Below are positions 1 through 8,633 of a DNA stretch of 64,000 nt, one piece after another. Within the stretch, counting starts at the first letter, position 1, and every line of letters begins with the position of its first letter. The notes under the pieces were generated by a model, which saw nothing but the letters and a program-made list of their open reading frames with translations, made no database searches and had not been told where the DNA came from. Source of the stretch: an uncultured Sphaerochaeta sp. (GTDB lineage: Bacteria; Spirochaetota; Spirochaetia; Sphaerochaetales; Sphaerochaetaceae); assembly GCF_963677075.1 (NCBI RefSeq), contig NZ_OY781873.1, positions 1,178,001 through 1,242,000 on the forward strand. Reading direction: 5' to 3'. Made by a program: the position numbers and the translations under genes.

Positions 1-268
1 GGATGGAAGTGAGGTTGGCCGTTCCAACGACCGATAAGTCAATACCTCCTGTAATCATGCAGAGCATGACCCCCAGGCTCATAATACCAAACTCTGGGAA
101 CTGGGCAGCCATTGTCTGAAAATTGATCACAGAATAAAACTTGTTGAACCTAGTAATTGCCATGAACAACAACCAGATGACAATCATCAAGATCAAGCGC
201 CAGAGATGCCGGTCATTGCGATACATTTGTTGGAAACGTTGCATTGGCTGTATCCTTTCCTGGGTCAT
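1..268 (-). CDS. Sugar ABC transporter permease (RbsC family), 3' end cut by window edge
   Basis: Only the first 89 codons are inside the window; the gene runs off the left edge. The start ATG shares one base with the TGA stop of the preceding permease (TGATG), so the two are translationally coupled. The visible part has a basic N-terminus, a first membrane segment around residues 28-42, and the motif ITGGIDLSV near residue 75, which is the signature of CUT2/RbsC-type permeases. It should form a heterodimeric channel with the neighbouring permease, as in rhamnose (RhaPQ) and AI-2 (LsrCD) importers. Substrate is inferred only from family context. Confidence 0.9.
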   Translation of the reverse strand, partial: MTQERIQPMQRFQQMYRNDRHLWRLILMIVIWLLFMAITRFNKFYSVINFQTMAAQFPEFGIMSLGVMLCMITGGIDLSVVGTANLTSI

Positions 269-1305
269 CATGCAGCCTCCTTGCTCTTCACTCGTTTACT
301 GCGAACTCTATTCATGTGCATTACCTGATAAGCACTAACCCCGGTTCCAATGATGATCAAGGCACCAGTGAATACACTCTTATACGAAGTTGGTATTCCA
401 AGCAGAATCATGGAATTTTCCACAATGACGATAAGCAAGGTTCCAAGCATACATCCCAGTAAAGTACCGCGTCCTCCCGTAATAGCTGTGCCACCCAAGA
501 CTACGCCGGCAATGATATTCATTTCCATACCGAGCATGTTGGTGGGATGAGCTTGTTGCATCATGCATACCCTGATAACACCGGCAAGGCTGGCGATCAT
601 ACCTACCATGATATACATGACCACCTTTGTCCGCACTACGTTGAAGCCTGCTCGGTGTGCACTGACCTCACTTCCTCCTATCGCATAGATTCCGCGCCCA
701 AACATGGTGTATTTCAACAGGAAAAAGACGAATAGCAGTACAATAACAAAGGCAATGAAGGTAACGGGCATGCGACTGGTCAATCCAGATACAGGATTCC
801 GTGCTGTAAAGAGTGCAGAAGTTCCCCAGTCTCTCATTCCTGAAGGGATAATGGTCAACTGTCTTGAATTCAATGCACCTTGCATAATACCCTTGAATAC
901 GCTTGAGGAACCGAGCGTTACAATGAGAGCAGGAAGCTTGAAATATCCAATGAACAACCCATTAAAAGCTCCAAGCAAGGCCCCTATGGCGAGGGCCATC
1001 AGGATTGCGACCCAAACACCACCCTCGTAATTAGTGTCCAGCAGATATTTTGTTGTTGCATAAACGCTTAAAGAAGCTAGCGCCGGAAATGAAACATCGA
1101 TACCTCCAGATATAATTACCAAGAAAGTACCTATCGCAAACAATCCAGGGACAATCAACGCTGATGCAATGTCAACAAGGTTGTTGGAAGAGAAAAATTG
1201 CCCAGATCGGAATTCTATCAACAAGCATAGCGCCAGAAGTACCAGAAAAATATAGGGTTCATTCCGACGAGAGAGTTTCTTAAGTAACGTACGTGTTGTA
1301 TCCAC
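268..1305 (-). CDS. Sugar ABC transporter permease (RbsC/LsrC-like)
   Basis: A 345-residue inner-membrane protein with about nine to ten hydrophobic segments. The family motif appears as ISGGIDVSF near residue 65, and the typical permease segment GGRGTLLGCMLGTLL lies near the C-terminus, before a basic tail. The start is GTG with GGGAGG eight bases upstream. It lies 12 bp after the ATPase gene and is coupled to the next permease. Two different permeases with one ATPase and one binding protein is the rhamnose/AI-2 importer arrangement, so a heterodimeric channel is likely. Substrate is not decided by sequence. Confidence 0.93.
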   Translation of the reverse strand: MDTTRTLLKKLSRRNEPYIFLVLLALCLLIEFRSGQFFSSNNLVDIASALIVPGLFAIGTFLVIISGGIDVSFPALASLSVYATTKYLLDTNYEGGVWVAILMALAIGALLGAFNGLFIGYFKLPALIVTLGSSSVFKGIMQGALNSRQLTIIPSGMRDWGTSALFTARNPVSGLTSRMPVTFIAFVIVLLFVFFLLKYTMFGRGIYAIGGSEVSAHRAGFNVVRTKVVMYIMVGMIASLAGVIRVCMMQQAHPTNMLGMEMNIIAGVVLGGTAITGGRGTLLGCMLGTLLIVIVENSMILLGIPTSYKSVFTGALIIIGTGVSAYQVMHMNRVRSKRVKSKEAA

Positions 1306-1317
1306 CGTAATGCCTCC

Positions 1318-2802
1318 CTACAACATATGTGACAAAATCAGCTTCTCATCAGTCTTCTCTGCTGAGAGCTCTGTAACAATCCTTCCATTCTTCATAACCA
1401 GGATGCGTGAACAATTTTCTATCACCTCAGGAAGATCATCGCTGAAGATGATGATGCCAATCCCTTTCTTTGCCAGATCCTGCAGAATCCCGTGGATATC
1501 ATGTTTTGATCCAATGTCTACTCCAACAGTAGGTCCGTTCAGAACCAAAATCCTTGGATTACAAGCAAGCCATTTAGCGAGCACGATTCTTTGCTGATTA
1601 CCGCCTGATAGCGTCTGGCTTGCATTGTTTGCATCCGGTGTTGCGATTGCAAGGTTGTCCACCCATCTGGACACCTCTTTGGAGCGTTTCTCCTCGTCCA
1701 GAATCCCTGCTTTTTTTGTGAGTTGGTCGATCTCAGAGATGACAATGTTATCAGCAATACTTTGTGAAAGGAAAAGGCCTTCACTCAAGCGGTCTTCTGG
1801 GACATAGCCAATATCGAAATTGATGGCATCTCGAGGACTTTGTATGGAAACTGGGTTCTCATCTACAAAGAATGTCCCCTCATCAATTGGCTTGATACCA
1901 AACATGGAGAGGGCTAATTCTGTTCGGCCTGAATCCAAGAGTCCGGTAATACCAATAATCTCCCCTTGGCGGAGAGAGAAGGAAATATCGGAGAAATGAT
2001 TGGATAATCCTGCTTTCTCAGCTCTGAATATTGGATTTTCAGAGACACTTTCAGCCTTGAAATTTCTTTTCTCAAATTCGCGCCCCGTCATATAGAATGA
2101 GAATTTTCTATCATCCAGATCTGATGTTGATCCAGAAGCAACAACCTCGCCACTTCGAAGAATCGTAAATTTTTCAGATATCTCGAACACCTCATTCAAT
2201 TTGTGGCTGACAAAAAGTGTGGCAATGCCTTGTTCCTTGAGTTGGGTGATAATCTTGAAAAGGTTGGTTACCTCTTTTTTTGTTAGAGCGGTAGTTGGCT
2301 CATCCATGATAATAAGCCTTGCATCCTGCATCAACGCACGACTGATTGCTATCATCTGTTTCTCAGCAACTGTCAGGGTTCCTACATAGGCATCCAAGTC
2401 AATAGAGACATTGATTTTTGCAAGAGCCTCCTGGGCAATGCTTTTCATTCGCTTCCAATTAACCAGACGGCGTCCTTCAGCAAGCTCATTGTTGAAAGCG
2501 AGGTTTTCCATGACCGTTAGATTGGGGAAAACAGAAAAATCCTGATAAATAACCTGGATTCCGTTATTGATTGCATCGATCGGACTGATTTTTTTGTATT
2601 GATTTCCCTGGAATTCTATATATCCCGCGTCAGGTGTATATACTCCACTGATAACCTTGATCAGTGTGGATTTTCCACTCCCGTTTTCTCCAGCGAGGCA
2701 ATGAATTTCTCCGGGCTGCATGCTGAACGATACATTCTTGAGCGCCTGTACTCCCACAAATGATTTGTATATACCTACGGTCTTGAGTAGGCTCTCCGAC
2801 AT
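1318..2802 (-). CDS. Sugar ABC transporter duplicated ATPase (RbsA/MglA family) with degenerate second ATP site
   Basis: A 494-residue CUT2 ATPase with two nucleotide-binding domains. The first half has a normal Walker A (GENGSGKST, about residue 39) and Walker B with glutamate (LIIMDEPTTAL). The second half has the LSGGNQQR signature but GITGLLDSGRTE in place of Walker A, as usual in this family, and its Walker B reads LVLNGPTVGVD, so the Asp-Glu pair is replaced by Asn-Gly. One catalytic site should therefore hydrolyse ATP and the other be structural. It powers the two downstream permeases. SD AAGGGGGG precedes the ATG. Confidence 0.95.
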   Translation of the reverse strand: MSESLLKTVGIYKSFVGVQALKNVSFSMQPGEIHCLAGENGSGKSTLIKVISGVYTPDAGYIEFQGNQYKKISPIDAINNGIQVIYQDFSVFPNLTVMENLAFNNELAEGRRLVNWKRMKSIAQEALAKINVSIDLDAYVGTLTVAEKQMIAISRALMQDARLIIMDEPTTALTKKEVTNLFKIITQLKEQGIATLFVSHKLNEVFEISEKFTILRSGEVVASGSTSDLDDRKFSFYMTGREFEKRNFKAESVSENPIFRAEKAGLSNHFSDISFSLRQGEIIGITGLLDSGRTELALSMFGIKPIDEGTFFVDENPVSIQSPRDAINFDIGYVPEDRLSEGLFLSQSIADNIVISEIDQLTKKAGILDEEKRSKEVSRWVDNLAIATPDANNASQTLSGGNQQRIVLAKWLACNPRILVLNGPTVGVDIGSKHDIHGILQDLAKKGIGIIIFSDDLPEVIENCSRILVMKNGRIVTELSAEKTDEKLILSHML

Positions 2803-2859
2803 GGCTCATTCCCCCCTTCTTGTACAGTTCTGGTTATAGATATAGTACCATTAAATGAA

Positions 2860-2897
2860 GATTGCCCTGCAAAATTTTTTAATTCAGCAGGGCAATC
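2860..2897 (-). terminator. Intercistronic hairpin after binding-protein gene
   Basis: Perfect 11-bp inverted repeat GATTGCCCTGC / GCAGGGCAATC with a 16-base AT-rich loop, between the binding protein and ATPase genes. Only a loose T-rich tail follows on the minus strand, so partial termination or protection of the upstream mRNA is more likely than full termination. Confidence 0.75.
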
Positions 2898-2913
2898 CTT
2901 TTAGAAACAGTCC

Positions 2914-3918
2914 TTAGAAACCGAAGTCATAGACATTGTCAGCATTGATAACGATCCAGCCTTCTCCTTCAAGAACGGTTTTGCTTCCTTCTCTGAACTG
3001 AAGGTTGGTGTATCCTTCCACACCAAGATCCACTGGAGCCGTGATTTTCTCACCGTCCAATACCTTGACAGCAAGAGAAATCATAGCTTTTCCTGCGAGG
3101 GCAGGGTCCCAGAGGGTAAGAGACTTGACGACGCCGCTTTCAAGTAGTTCAGCGTTATCAAGAGGCATACCGGTACCGGATGTAAATGCCTTGTCAACCA
3201 GACCCAATTCCTGGATGGCTCGGGCAACACCCGGAGCATCATAAGAAGAGGTTCCCATTACTCCTTTCAGATCGGGATACTTCTTGAAGAGCTCTTTGGA
3301 CACATTGTAAGCAACATCACCGTTATCGTTTGATTCAACTCTGGGTTCATCTTCCAGAAGTTTCATCTTGGGATAGGTGGCTTTCTGATGAGCGACACCA
3401 GCGTTTGCCCATTCATTGTGGGATCCATTGGTAAGGGATGCAACCATGGTGGTATACAGTCCTTCTCCGCCCATTGCCTCTGCAAGGTTGTCCATGATAA
3501 AGGCACCATACCCAGCGTTGCTGAAAGCTTCGATATCGTAATCTACATTTTCAAGATCAGCACCTTCGTGTGCAATTACCACAATCCCTGCATCTCGTGC
3601 TTGAGCAAGCACCGGTTCCAAGGATTCAAGGTCTACAGGAACAACGCAGATAGCATCCACTCCCTGTGCAATCAGGTCTTGTACCAACTGGGCCTGCAAT
3701 GTTGCATCGATCTGGGGAGTTCCTCTCTGATATACATTCAAGCCGGTTTCCTTTGCATACTCATCTACCCCGACTTTCATTCGTACGAACCATGGGTTTG
3801 AAGCATCCTTAGGTACTACTACAATCTCATAGCCTGATTCCTTTTCTGCTTGTCCTGCAGCAAACAGAGCTGGTCCTAAAAGCAATACAACCAACACGAA
3901 AGCAAGAAATTTTTTCAT
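2914..3918 (-). CDS. Sugar ABC transporter substrate-binding protein (LsrB/RhaS-like)
   Basis: A 334-residue type I periplasmic binding protein. It starts with a signal peptide (MKKFLAFVLVVLLLGPALFA) and a probable signal peptidase I site before AGQAEKE; there is no lipobox cysteine. The body follows the LsrB/RhaS layout, including VVPKDASNPWF near the mature start, GVDAICVVPVD in the first lobe, and an aromatic YDFGF C-terminus like LsrB. First gene of the importer operon, with a strong SD (AAGGAGG) and its own promoter at 3950-3978. The ligand could be a deoxy sugar, a tetritol or AI-2-like; this cannot be told from sequence alone. Confidence 0.93.
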   Translation of the reverse strand: MKKFLAFVLVVLLLGPALFAAGQAEKESGYEIVVVPKDASNPWFVRMKVGVDEYAKETGLNVYQRGTPQIDATLQAQLVQDLIAQGVDAICVVPVDLESLEPVLAQARDAGIVVIAHEGADLENVDYDIEAFSNAGYGAFIMDNLAEAMGGEGLYTTMVASLTNGSHNEWANAGVAHQKATYPKMKLLEDEPRVESNDNGDVAYNVSKELFKKYPDLKGVMGTSSYDAPGVARAIQELGLVDKAFTSGTGMPLDNAELLESGVVKSLTLWDPALAGKAMISLAVKVLDGEKITAPVDLGVEGYTNLQFREGSKTVLEGEGWIVINADNVYDFGF

Positions 3919-3949
3919 TCTGTAATCCTCCTTTACAGTACGTATTTGA

Positions 3950-3978
3950 ATTCTAACGCCGCACTATCGAGAAGTCAA
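3950..3978 (-). promoter_or_regulatory. Promoter of the LsrB/RhaS-like importer operon
   Basis: On the minus strand TTGACT is followed after exactly 17 bases by TAGAAT, a near-consensus housekeeping promoter about 30 bp upstream of the binding-protein start. It faces away from the lacI-type gene, whose product is the likely regulator. Confidence 0.75.
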
Positions 3979-4106
3979 ATATAATTAACTTGTTTGGATA
4001 AAATGGTAAATATCATTCATAAACAGGTAAAATAATGCTAAAAAATCATAGAAAATGGGAAAAAAGTTATAATAATAAAAAAGTTTAGCAAAATTTAATA
4101 AACCAT

Positions 4107-4135
4107 TTGACAGGAAATTCTCTGCATGATACTCC
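4107..4135 (+). promoter_or_regulatory. Promoter of lacI-type gene, leaderless geometry
   Basis: Consensus -35 TTGACA, 17-base spacer, -10 TACTCC with an upstream TG (TGATACTCC, extended -10). The ATG at 4143 lies 7 bases after the -10 box and has no Shine-Dalgarno site, so transcription should begin at or next to the start codon. The TTG in the -35 box also reads in frame and could be mistaken for a start. Confidence 0.65.
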
Positions 4136-4142
4136 TTTATAT

Positions 4143-5162
4143 ATGGGAATTAGAGAAATTGCTGAGAAGGCTGGAGTATCTAAAACAACCGTTTCGCTTG
4201 CGCTAAATGGGCATCGTGGTGTGAGTCATGAAACAAGAATGCGAATAATAGCCTTGGCACGGGAAATGAATTATCGAGTGCCAGGGGACCGACCCATGAG
4301 TAGTCCCAGCAATGGTCCTGTATTGCTCGCTCGATTAAGAAAACATGGTTTATTGCTGAATCAAGACCAGAGCGTTTTTATCATGGATTATATCGACAGC
4401 ATAAACAAAGCTGTCAGTGCTGAAGGGTATCAGTTCGAGATATTCGAGAGCCAATGTGGTACGCTTCAAGGCTGTGTTGAAGAAATTCAAAAAAGGCATC
4501 CTAAAGGAGTGATACTGATAGGAACGGAGCTGTTTGAATCTGATTTGGAGCTATTGCAATCATTTAGTGTTCCCTATGTAGTAATCGATACCTTTTATGA
4601 CCATGTCACCTGTGATTTTGTCGATATGGCAAATATCAATGCAGTGTACCAAGTAATTGACCATTTGGTTCTCTATGGGCACTCGAAAATACAAATGGTA
4701 ACAAGTTCAATGAAATCCGGAAATATTGTAATGCGAGAACGGGGGTTCTCCTTGGCAATGAACCATAACCACCTCTTGGTGGATGGATCCTCTTTCATTT
4801 CAGTGGAACCAGGCTTCGATGGTGCGTACCAAACTATGAAAGCCTATCTTGAAGATGAGCCTTTACTGCCTGAGGCCTTGTTTTGTTACAATGATGTAGC
4901 AGCCTTTGGTGTCATTAAGGCCTTGAAAGAAAAGAAGTACCGTATCCCTCGAGATGTTTCGGTTGTGGGGTTCGATGATCTTCCGATGGCTGCAATGATG
5001 GATCCCCATCTCACAACCGTGAAAATTCCGACGCGACGTATTGGAGAAAAAGCAGTACACGTGCTACTCGAAAAGATAAAGACCAAGTGGGTGCTGGAGC
5101 CTTCCAGCTGGCTTGTCCAAGGAAACTTGGTTGCTAGGGATAGTGTTATGAGAAGAACATGA
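4143..5162 (+). CDS. LacI family transcriptional regulator
   Basis: A 339-residue LacI/GalR protein. The N-terminal helix-turn-helix reads MGIREIAEKAGVSKTTVSLA with the LNG hinge-side motif, followed by a periplasmic-binding-protein-like effector domain ending in the usual VVGFDDLPMAAMM and PTRRIGEKA segments. I place the start at 4143 because the HTH begins there, as in the family, and because an in-frame TTG upstream at 4107 is part of a promoter -35 box. Divergent from the sugar importer and 15 bp before the isomerase gene, so it probably controls both, with the transported sugar or its product as effector. Confidence 0.92.
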   Translation: MGIREIAEKAGVSKTTVSLALNGHRGVSHETRMRIIALAREMNYRVPGDRPMSSPSNGPVLLARLRKHGLLLNQDQSVFIMDYIDSINKAVSAEGYQFEIFESQCGTLQGCVEEIQKRHPKGVILIGTELFESDLELLQSFSVPYVVIDTFYDHVTCDFVDMANINAVYQVIDHLVLYGHSKIQMVTSSMKSGNIVMRERGFSLAMNHNHLLVDGSSFISVEPGFDGAYQTMKAYLEDEPLLPEALFCYNDVAAFGVIKALKEKKYRIPRDVSVVGFDDLPMAAMMDPHLTTVKIPTRRIGEKAVHVLLEKIKTKWVLEPSSWLVQGNLVARDSVMRRT

Positions 5163-5177
5163 CAAGGAGGTATCGTC

Positions 5178-6152
5178 ATGAGTAAGTATTCAATCATTCT
5201 GGGAAACTTAGGGAACACCTGTGACAGGTTTCTTTCTTCAGGGTACAAGGATGAGGTTCCCAAAGCAGAGCTGATCAAACAAGCATCTGAGATTGAGGGT
5301 GTTGAAGGTGTAGAACTGGTAGGAACCTGGGATGTGGCTCCAGAGAATGTAGAAGAAGTTGGTGAATTGCTCGAGAAGTATGGCTTGCAGTGCGTCTCTA
5401 TCATTCCTGACCATTTCAGCCAGAAACGATGGGGTAAAGGGTGTCTTGCAGCGAAGGATAGCGAGATACGTAAGCAAGCATTGGACTATACGTTCGCTTG
5501 TGTGGAAATGGCCCGAAAACTCAACTGTAAAACATTGAATATCTGGCCGGGGCAAGATGGGTACGACTATACGTTACAGTCCAATCTTGTACAGGAGCGT
5601 GCTTGGCTTAAGGATGCCATCCAAAGTGTTGCTGCCGCTGCACCGGATATCAGATTTGCACTTGAATATAAGCCAAAAGAACCACGGAATTTCAGTTTCA
5701 TGGCTCGTGCTTCAGATACCCTGTTGCTCGCAAAGGAGACGAAGCTGGATAACGTGGGAGTCTGTATAGATACTGGTCATGCGTTTGTTGCAGGAGAGAA
5801 TGTAGCTGAATCCATTGTTATTCTCCAAGAGTACGGAAGGAAGCTTTTTCACATGCATTTCAATGACAACTATGGAACATGGGATGATGATATGATTGTC
5901 GGGTCCGTGCATTTCCCAAGATATATTGAAATGCTTTTCTGGCTAAAAGAGACTGGTTATGATGGGTGGCTTTCGATGGACCAGTATCCGTATCGTGAAG
6001 ATGGCCAGGGTGCACTACGCGAAAGTGTAGAGTTCCTCCAGATGATCGAGGAAAAACTGAATGACCAAGTGATGGATGAAATCAGGGGTCTGCTTGAGAA
6101 AGGGAATGCAGTTGAATCACAGCGGTGGATTCGCAAAACATTCTTTAAATAA
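5178..6152 (+). CDS. Xylose-isomerase-like TIM-barrel sugar isomerase/epimerase
   Basis: A 324-residue protein of the AP-endonuclease-2/xylose isomerase fold. Candidate metal-site segments are ALEYKPKEPR, CIDTGHAF and FHMHFNDNYG, in the order expected for sugar isomerases and epimerases; WPGQDGYDY around residue 120 resembles the sugar-binding loop of L-rhamnose/ribulose isomerases. SD AAGGAGG lies nine bases before the ATG. It follows the LacI gene in the same direction, so it probably converts the sugar brought in by the divergent ABC importer. Ketose epimerase or aldose isomerase activity cannot be separated by reading alone. Confidence 0.85.
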   Translation: MSKYSIILGNLGNTCDRFLSSGYKDEVPKAELIKQASEIEGVEGVELVGTWDVAPENVEEVGELLEKYGLQCVSIIPDHFSQKRWGKGCLAAKDSEIRKQALDYTFACVEMARKLNCKTLNIWPGQDGYDYTLQSNLVQERAWLKDAIQSVAAAAPDIRFALEYKPKEPRNFSFMARASDTLLLAKETKLDNVGVCIDTGHAFVAGENVAESIVILQEYGRKLFHMHFNDNYGTWDDDMIVGSVHFPRYIEMLFWLKETGYDGWLSMDQYPYREDGQGALRESVEFLQMIEEKLNDQVMDEIRGLLEKGNAVESQRWIRKTFFK

Positions 6153-6184
6153 AACCTTCCATGTATTCATTCCTTGGTTTGTAA

Positions 6185-6210
6185 GGCAGCCTCCCGATTG
6201 GGAGGTTGTC
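6185..6210. terminator. Hairpin between convergent genes
   Basis: An 11-bp stem (GGCAGCCTCCC with GGGAGGTTGTC, two G-U pairs) and GATT loop between the isomerase gene and the convergent permease gene. On the plus strand it is followed by a moderately T-rich stretch. It touches the permease stop codon and probably serves both strands. Confidence 0.65.
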
Positions 6211-6940
6211 ATGTATTTGTTCTTGGGTGAACACAAAGGCTCTCTGTCCAATCAACAATGATGTAGAGCAGCAACCCCAGAAGACTGAGCAGCATAATGG
6301 CAGTATACATACCTGTGTACTGGGCCATGACCCAGTAGTTCATGATCGAGTAACCCAGTCCATGGGATGCAGCATAGGTCTCGCTGATAAACAACACAGA
6401 GAGAGAAATGCCCAGTGTGATGCGCAGCGAAGAGAATATCCGAGGCAGGATTGCGGGCCAGATGATGTCTTTCAGGACCTGCCTTCTGCTTAGGTGATAT
6501 GCCTCTGCCAATTGGAGAAATTCAAACGGGATTTCCTTAACCCCATCCCGAATGGTCACTGAGGCAGGGAAATAGATGATGACGGAAATCAAGATGATCT
6601 TGGAGAGGTCTCCAATACCCAGCAATACCATGAACACAGGAAGAAAAGCAATCTTCGGTAGTGGATAGAGCAAATAGAGAACTGGGGAGATTAGGCGGTC
6701 CAATGCGGGTACTCTTCCTGCAATCATCCCTGTGGGGATGGCAAAGAAGAGTGCAATGAACAGACCCGAAAGAATTCTGAAGAGAGAATAGAGAAGATGC
6801 AGATGCATCTCTTGAGGAATGAATTGTCCTATGGCGTACATGAAGACAGTATGGGGAAATGGGATAACGGGCGAGGCAACAAAGAATGCTGCAATGTACC
6901 AGAATATGAGTACTACCACCATTCCTCTAAGGTACTTCAT
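6209..6940 (-). CDS. ABC transporter permease (SsuC/TauC/ThiX type)
   Basis: A 243-residue BPD-type inner-membrane permease with about six hydrophobic helices. The coupling-loop region reads RDGVKEIPFEFLQLAEAYHL followed by ILPRIFSSLRITLGISL, the EAA-like motif of nitrate/sulfonate/HMP-type permeases. Its start overlaps the ATPase stop by 4 bp. With the neighbouring ATPase and NMT1-like lipoprotein it forms a complete importer. Candidate substrates are thiamine precursors, aliphatic sulfonates or similar small compounds; no TPP riboswitch precedes the operon. Confidence 0.9.
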   Translation of the reverse strand: MKYLRGMVVVLIFWYIAAFFVASPVIPFPHTVFMYAIGQFIPQEMHLHLLYSLFRILSGLFIALFFAIPTGMIAGRVPALDRLISPVLYLLYPLPKIAFLPVFMVLLGIGDLSKIILISVIIYFPASVTIRDGVKEIPFEFLQLAEAYHLSRRQVLKDIIWPAILPRIFSSLRITLGISLSVLFISETYAASHGLGYSIMNYWVMAQYTGMYTAIMLLSLLGLLLYIIVDWTESLCVHPRTNT

Positions 6941-7635
6941 TGCATAGCCTCCATATGATGACGCAGAGTCTTCTGCATAGTGAAGAATTCATCACGAGTA
7001 CGAAGGTTGGCTTCTTCATGGAGCTGGTTATGCAACTCGTAAGAAACCCCTTTGTTAGTCATCATAACAATCCTGCTTCCCATGAATACAGCCTCCTGAA
7101 GGCTATGTGTTACAAGGATCAGTGTTATGCAGTGTTGCCTTACATACGCCTTGATATCATTCTGGAGCATCTCTCGCTGCTGTTCATCAAGGCTTGCAAG
7201 TGGTTCATCAAGCAATAGTATGTTAGGTTTCCTAATTAATGCTCTTGCCAACGCCACACGCTGCCTCATCCCTCCGCTGAGTTCGTGGGGATAGTGTTGC
7301 ATCACAGCTTCCAGCCCCATGGACTGTAGCAGTTCTTCAGCCTCGTCAGTCTTCTCCCCAGGAAGGCCGAGCAACACATTGTTGAAGACGCGTTTCCATG
7401 GAAGAAGTCGGTCCTGTTGGAACATAAGAGCCACACCCTCATTGCCGACAGCTCTCTGTATGGTTCCTCCAGAGAGTGGCAACAATCCGGCAATAGTGTA
7501 GAGAAGGCTGGTTTTTCCACACCCGCTCGGGCCGATGATGCTGACCATCTCACCAGCCTTCACATTCAAGGAAAAATGCTGAAAGGCAGTAGTCTTGGGA
7601 TAGTCAAGCTTGGCATCGGTGAGGGAGAGTATCAT
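6937..7635 (-). CDS. ABC transporter ATPase (SsuB/TauB/ThiZ type)
   Basis: A 232-residue single-domain importer ATPase. Walker A is GPSGCGKTS near residue 36, the Q-loop is MFQQDRLLPW, the signature is LSGGMRQR, Walker B is ILLLDEPLASLD, and the switch histidine sits in LVTHSLQEA. These are characteristic of the nitrate/sulfonate/taurine/HMP importer family. It overlaps the binding-protein gene upstream and the permease gene downstream by 4 bp each, so the three products should be made in fixed ratio. Confidence 0.94.
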   Translation of the reverse strand: MILSLTDAKLDYPKTTAFQHFSLNVKAGEMVSIIGPSGCGKTSLLYTIAGLLPLSGGTIQRAVGNEGVALMFQQDRLLPWKRVFNNVLLGLPGEKTDEAEELLQSMGLEAVMQHYPHELSGGMRQRVALARALIRKPNILLLDEPLASLDEQQREMLQNDIKAYVRQHCITLILVTHSLQEAVFMGSRIVMMTNKGVSYELHNQLHEEANLRTRDEFFTMQKTLRHHMEAMQ

Positions 7636-8585
7636 AAGGCGTTTACAAACCTCGTATCAAAGAGTTCCTTGGCACCTGCTGAATACTTGGTTCCGGTTAC
7701 GCCCTCAGTCCAGGAGATGATCTCATTCGTGAAGGATTCGCTTGGAAGGGAAGGCTCATGGTACACAGGGAGTCCCATGGTCTCACGTATTGCTTCCGGC
7801 AGTGCCGGAATTGCATTCATGAGAGCAGTGCGAGCAAGCTCAGGGTCACGTTGGATATCCGTGACTGCTCTCTCATATGCCCGATGAAAACCAGCGATCT
7901 GATTCTCTTTCTCCTGTATTGCCTTTTCGGTGAAAGCAATGATGTTCAGGCTCTCTTTCGGTATACCTTCAAATGTGAGTTTCTCCAAATTCCTGAGCGC
8001 CCCAATACTGGCAAACGGCTCAGGAAAGATGCCCGTATCCAATTGAGAGGAGACGACAGCTTCTAAGCGTGCAGGAATTTCATTGATGAACACCTTCTCA
8101 ACGTCATAGCGATCCGACAAGTATGCATCAAGGAGATAGTTGGTCACGCTGATCTCCATCGTTCCAGCCGTTATCGTTGTTCCCTCTGTGAGAGGGCCGG
8201 TAGCAAGCAAGGGAAAAGCTCCGTCCGTCGAGAGTGTGCCAATCAGGCGAAAATCACTGGTGCTCTGGGTGATAAGGGCTACCAAGTCACTCATGGCTCC
8301 ATCAACCTGCTGCGTCTGCAGTGCTGTCTGGCGATGCTGGCCGTTGGTGAAGAGTACCAATTCAACAGCAATCCCTTCATCTTCGTAGTAACCTGCTTCC
8401 GATGCATGGTAGAAGGGGGCTGCATCAACGGCACTCATCATTCCAACTTTCAGGGAGGAAACTGGTTTGGTTATCTCTTCTGTATCTGCTTGCACAGCCT
8501 TCTGCTCTTCCTTTGTACATCCGGTGGTGATAAGCACCAGGGAAAGGATGAGGATAAATATAGTTTGCATTCTAGGTAGTTTCAT
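7632..8585 (-). CDS. NMT1/THI5-like substrate-binding lipoprotein
   Basis: A 317-residue binding protein with a lipoprotein signal peptide; the lipid-modified cysteine is Cys23 in ITTGC. After a charged linker the type II binding-protein fold begins at LKVGMMSAVDAAPFYHASE, typical of the NMT1/THI5 and SsuA families, with YYEDEGIAVELV following. It is the first gene of the three-gene importer. The ATG lies about ten bases after a candidate -10 box and has no clear SD site, so the leader may be only a few bases. Unlike the other transport operons in the window, no hairpin separates it from its partners. Confidence 0.9.
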   Translation of the reverse strand: MKLPRMQTIFILILSLVLITTGCTKEEQKAVQADTEEITKPVSSLKVGMMSAVDAAPFYHASEAGYYEDEGIAVELVLFTNGQHRQTALQTQQVDGAMSDLVALITQSTSDFRLIGTLSTDGAFPLLATGPLTEGTTITAGTMEISVTNYLLDAYLSDRYDVEKVFINEIPARLEAVVSSQLDTGIFPEPFASIGALRNLEKLTFEGIPKESLNIIAFTEKAIQEKENQIAGFHRAYERAVTDIQRDPELARTALMNAIPALPEAIRETMGLPVYHEPSLPSESFTNEIISWTEGVTGTKYSAGAKELFDTRFVNAL

Positions 8586-8595
8586 AGGTGAGAAA

Positions 8596-8625
8596 AATGT
8601 ATCACACCTGTCTAAACTCTTGCAA
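8596..8625 (-). promoter_or_regulatory. Promoter of the NMT1-like importer operon
   Basis: Minus strand: -35 TTGCAA, 18-base spacer, extended -10 TGATACATT. The predicted start of transcription is only a few bases from the ATG at 8585. The dyad at 8634-8688 lies just upstream, in activator position. Confidence 0.55.
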
Positions 8626-8633
8626 TCATGGGC

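Noticed and set aside
4107..4142. N-terminal extension of the LacI protein from TTG 4107
   Set aside because: The TTG is part of a consensus -35 box, has no SD, and the HTH starts at the ATG 36 bp later.
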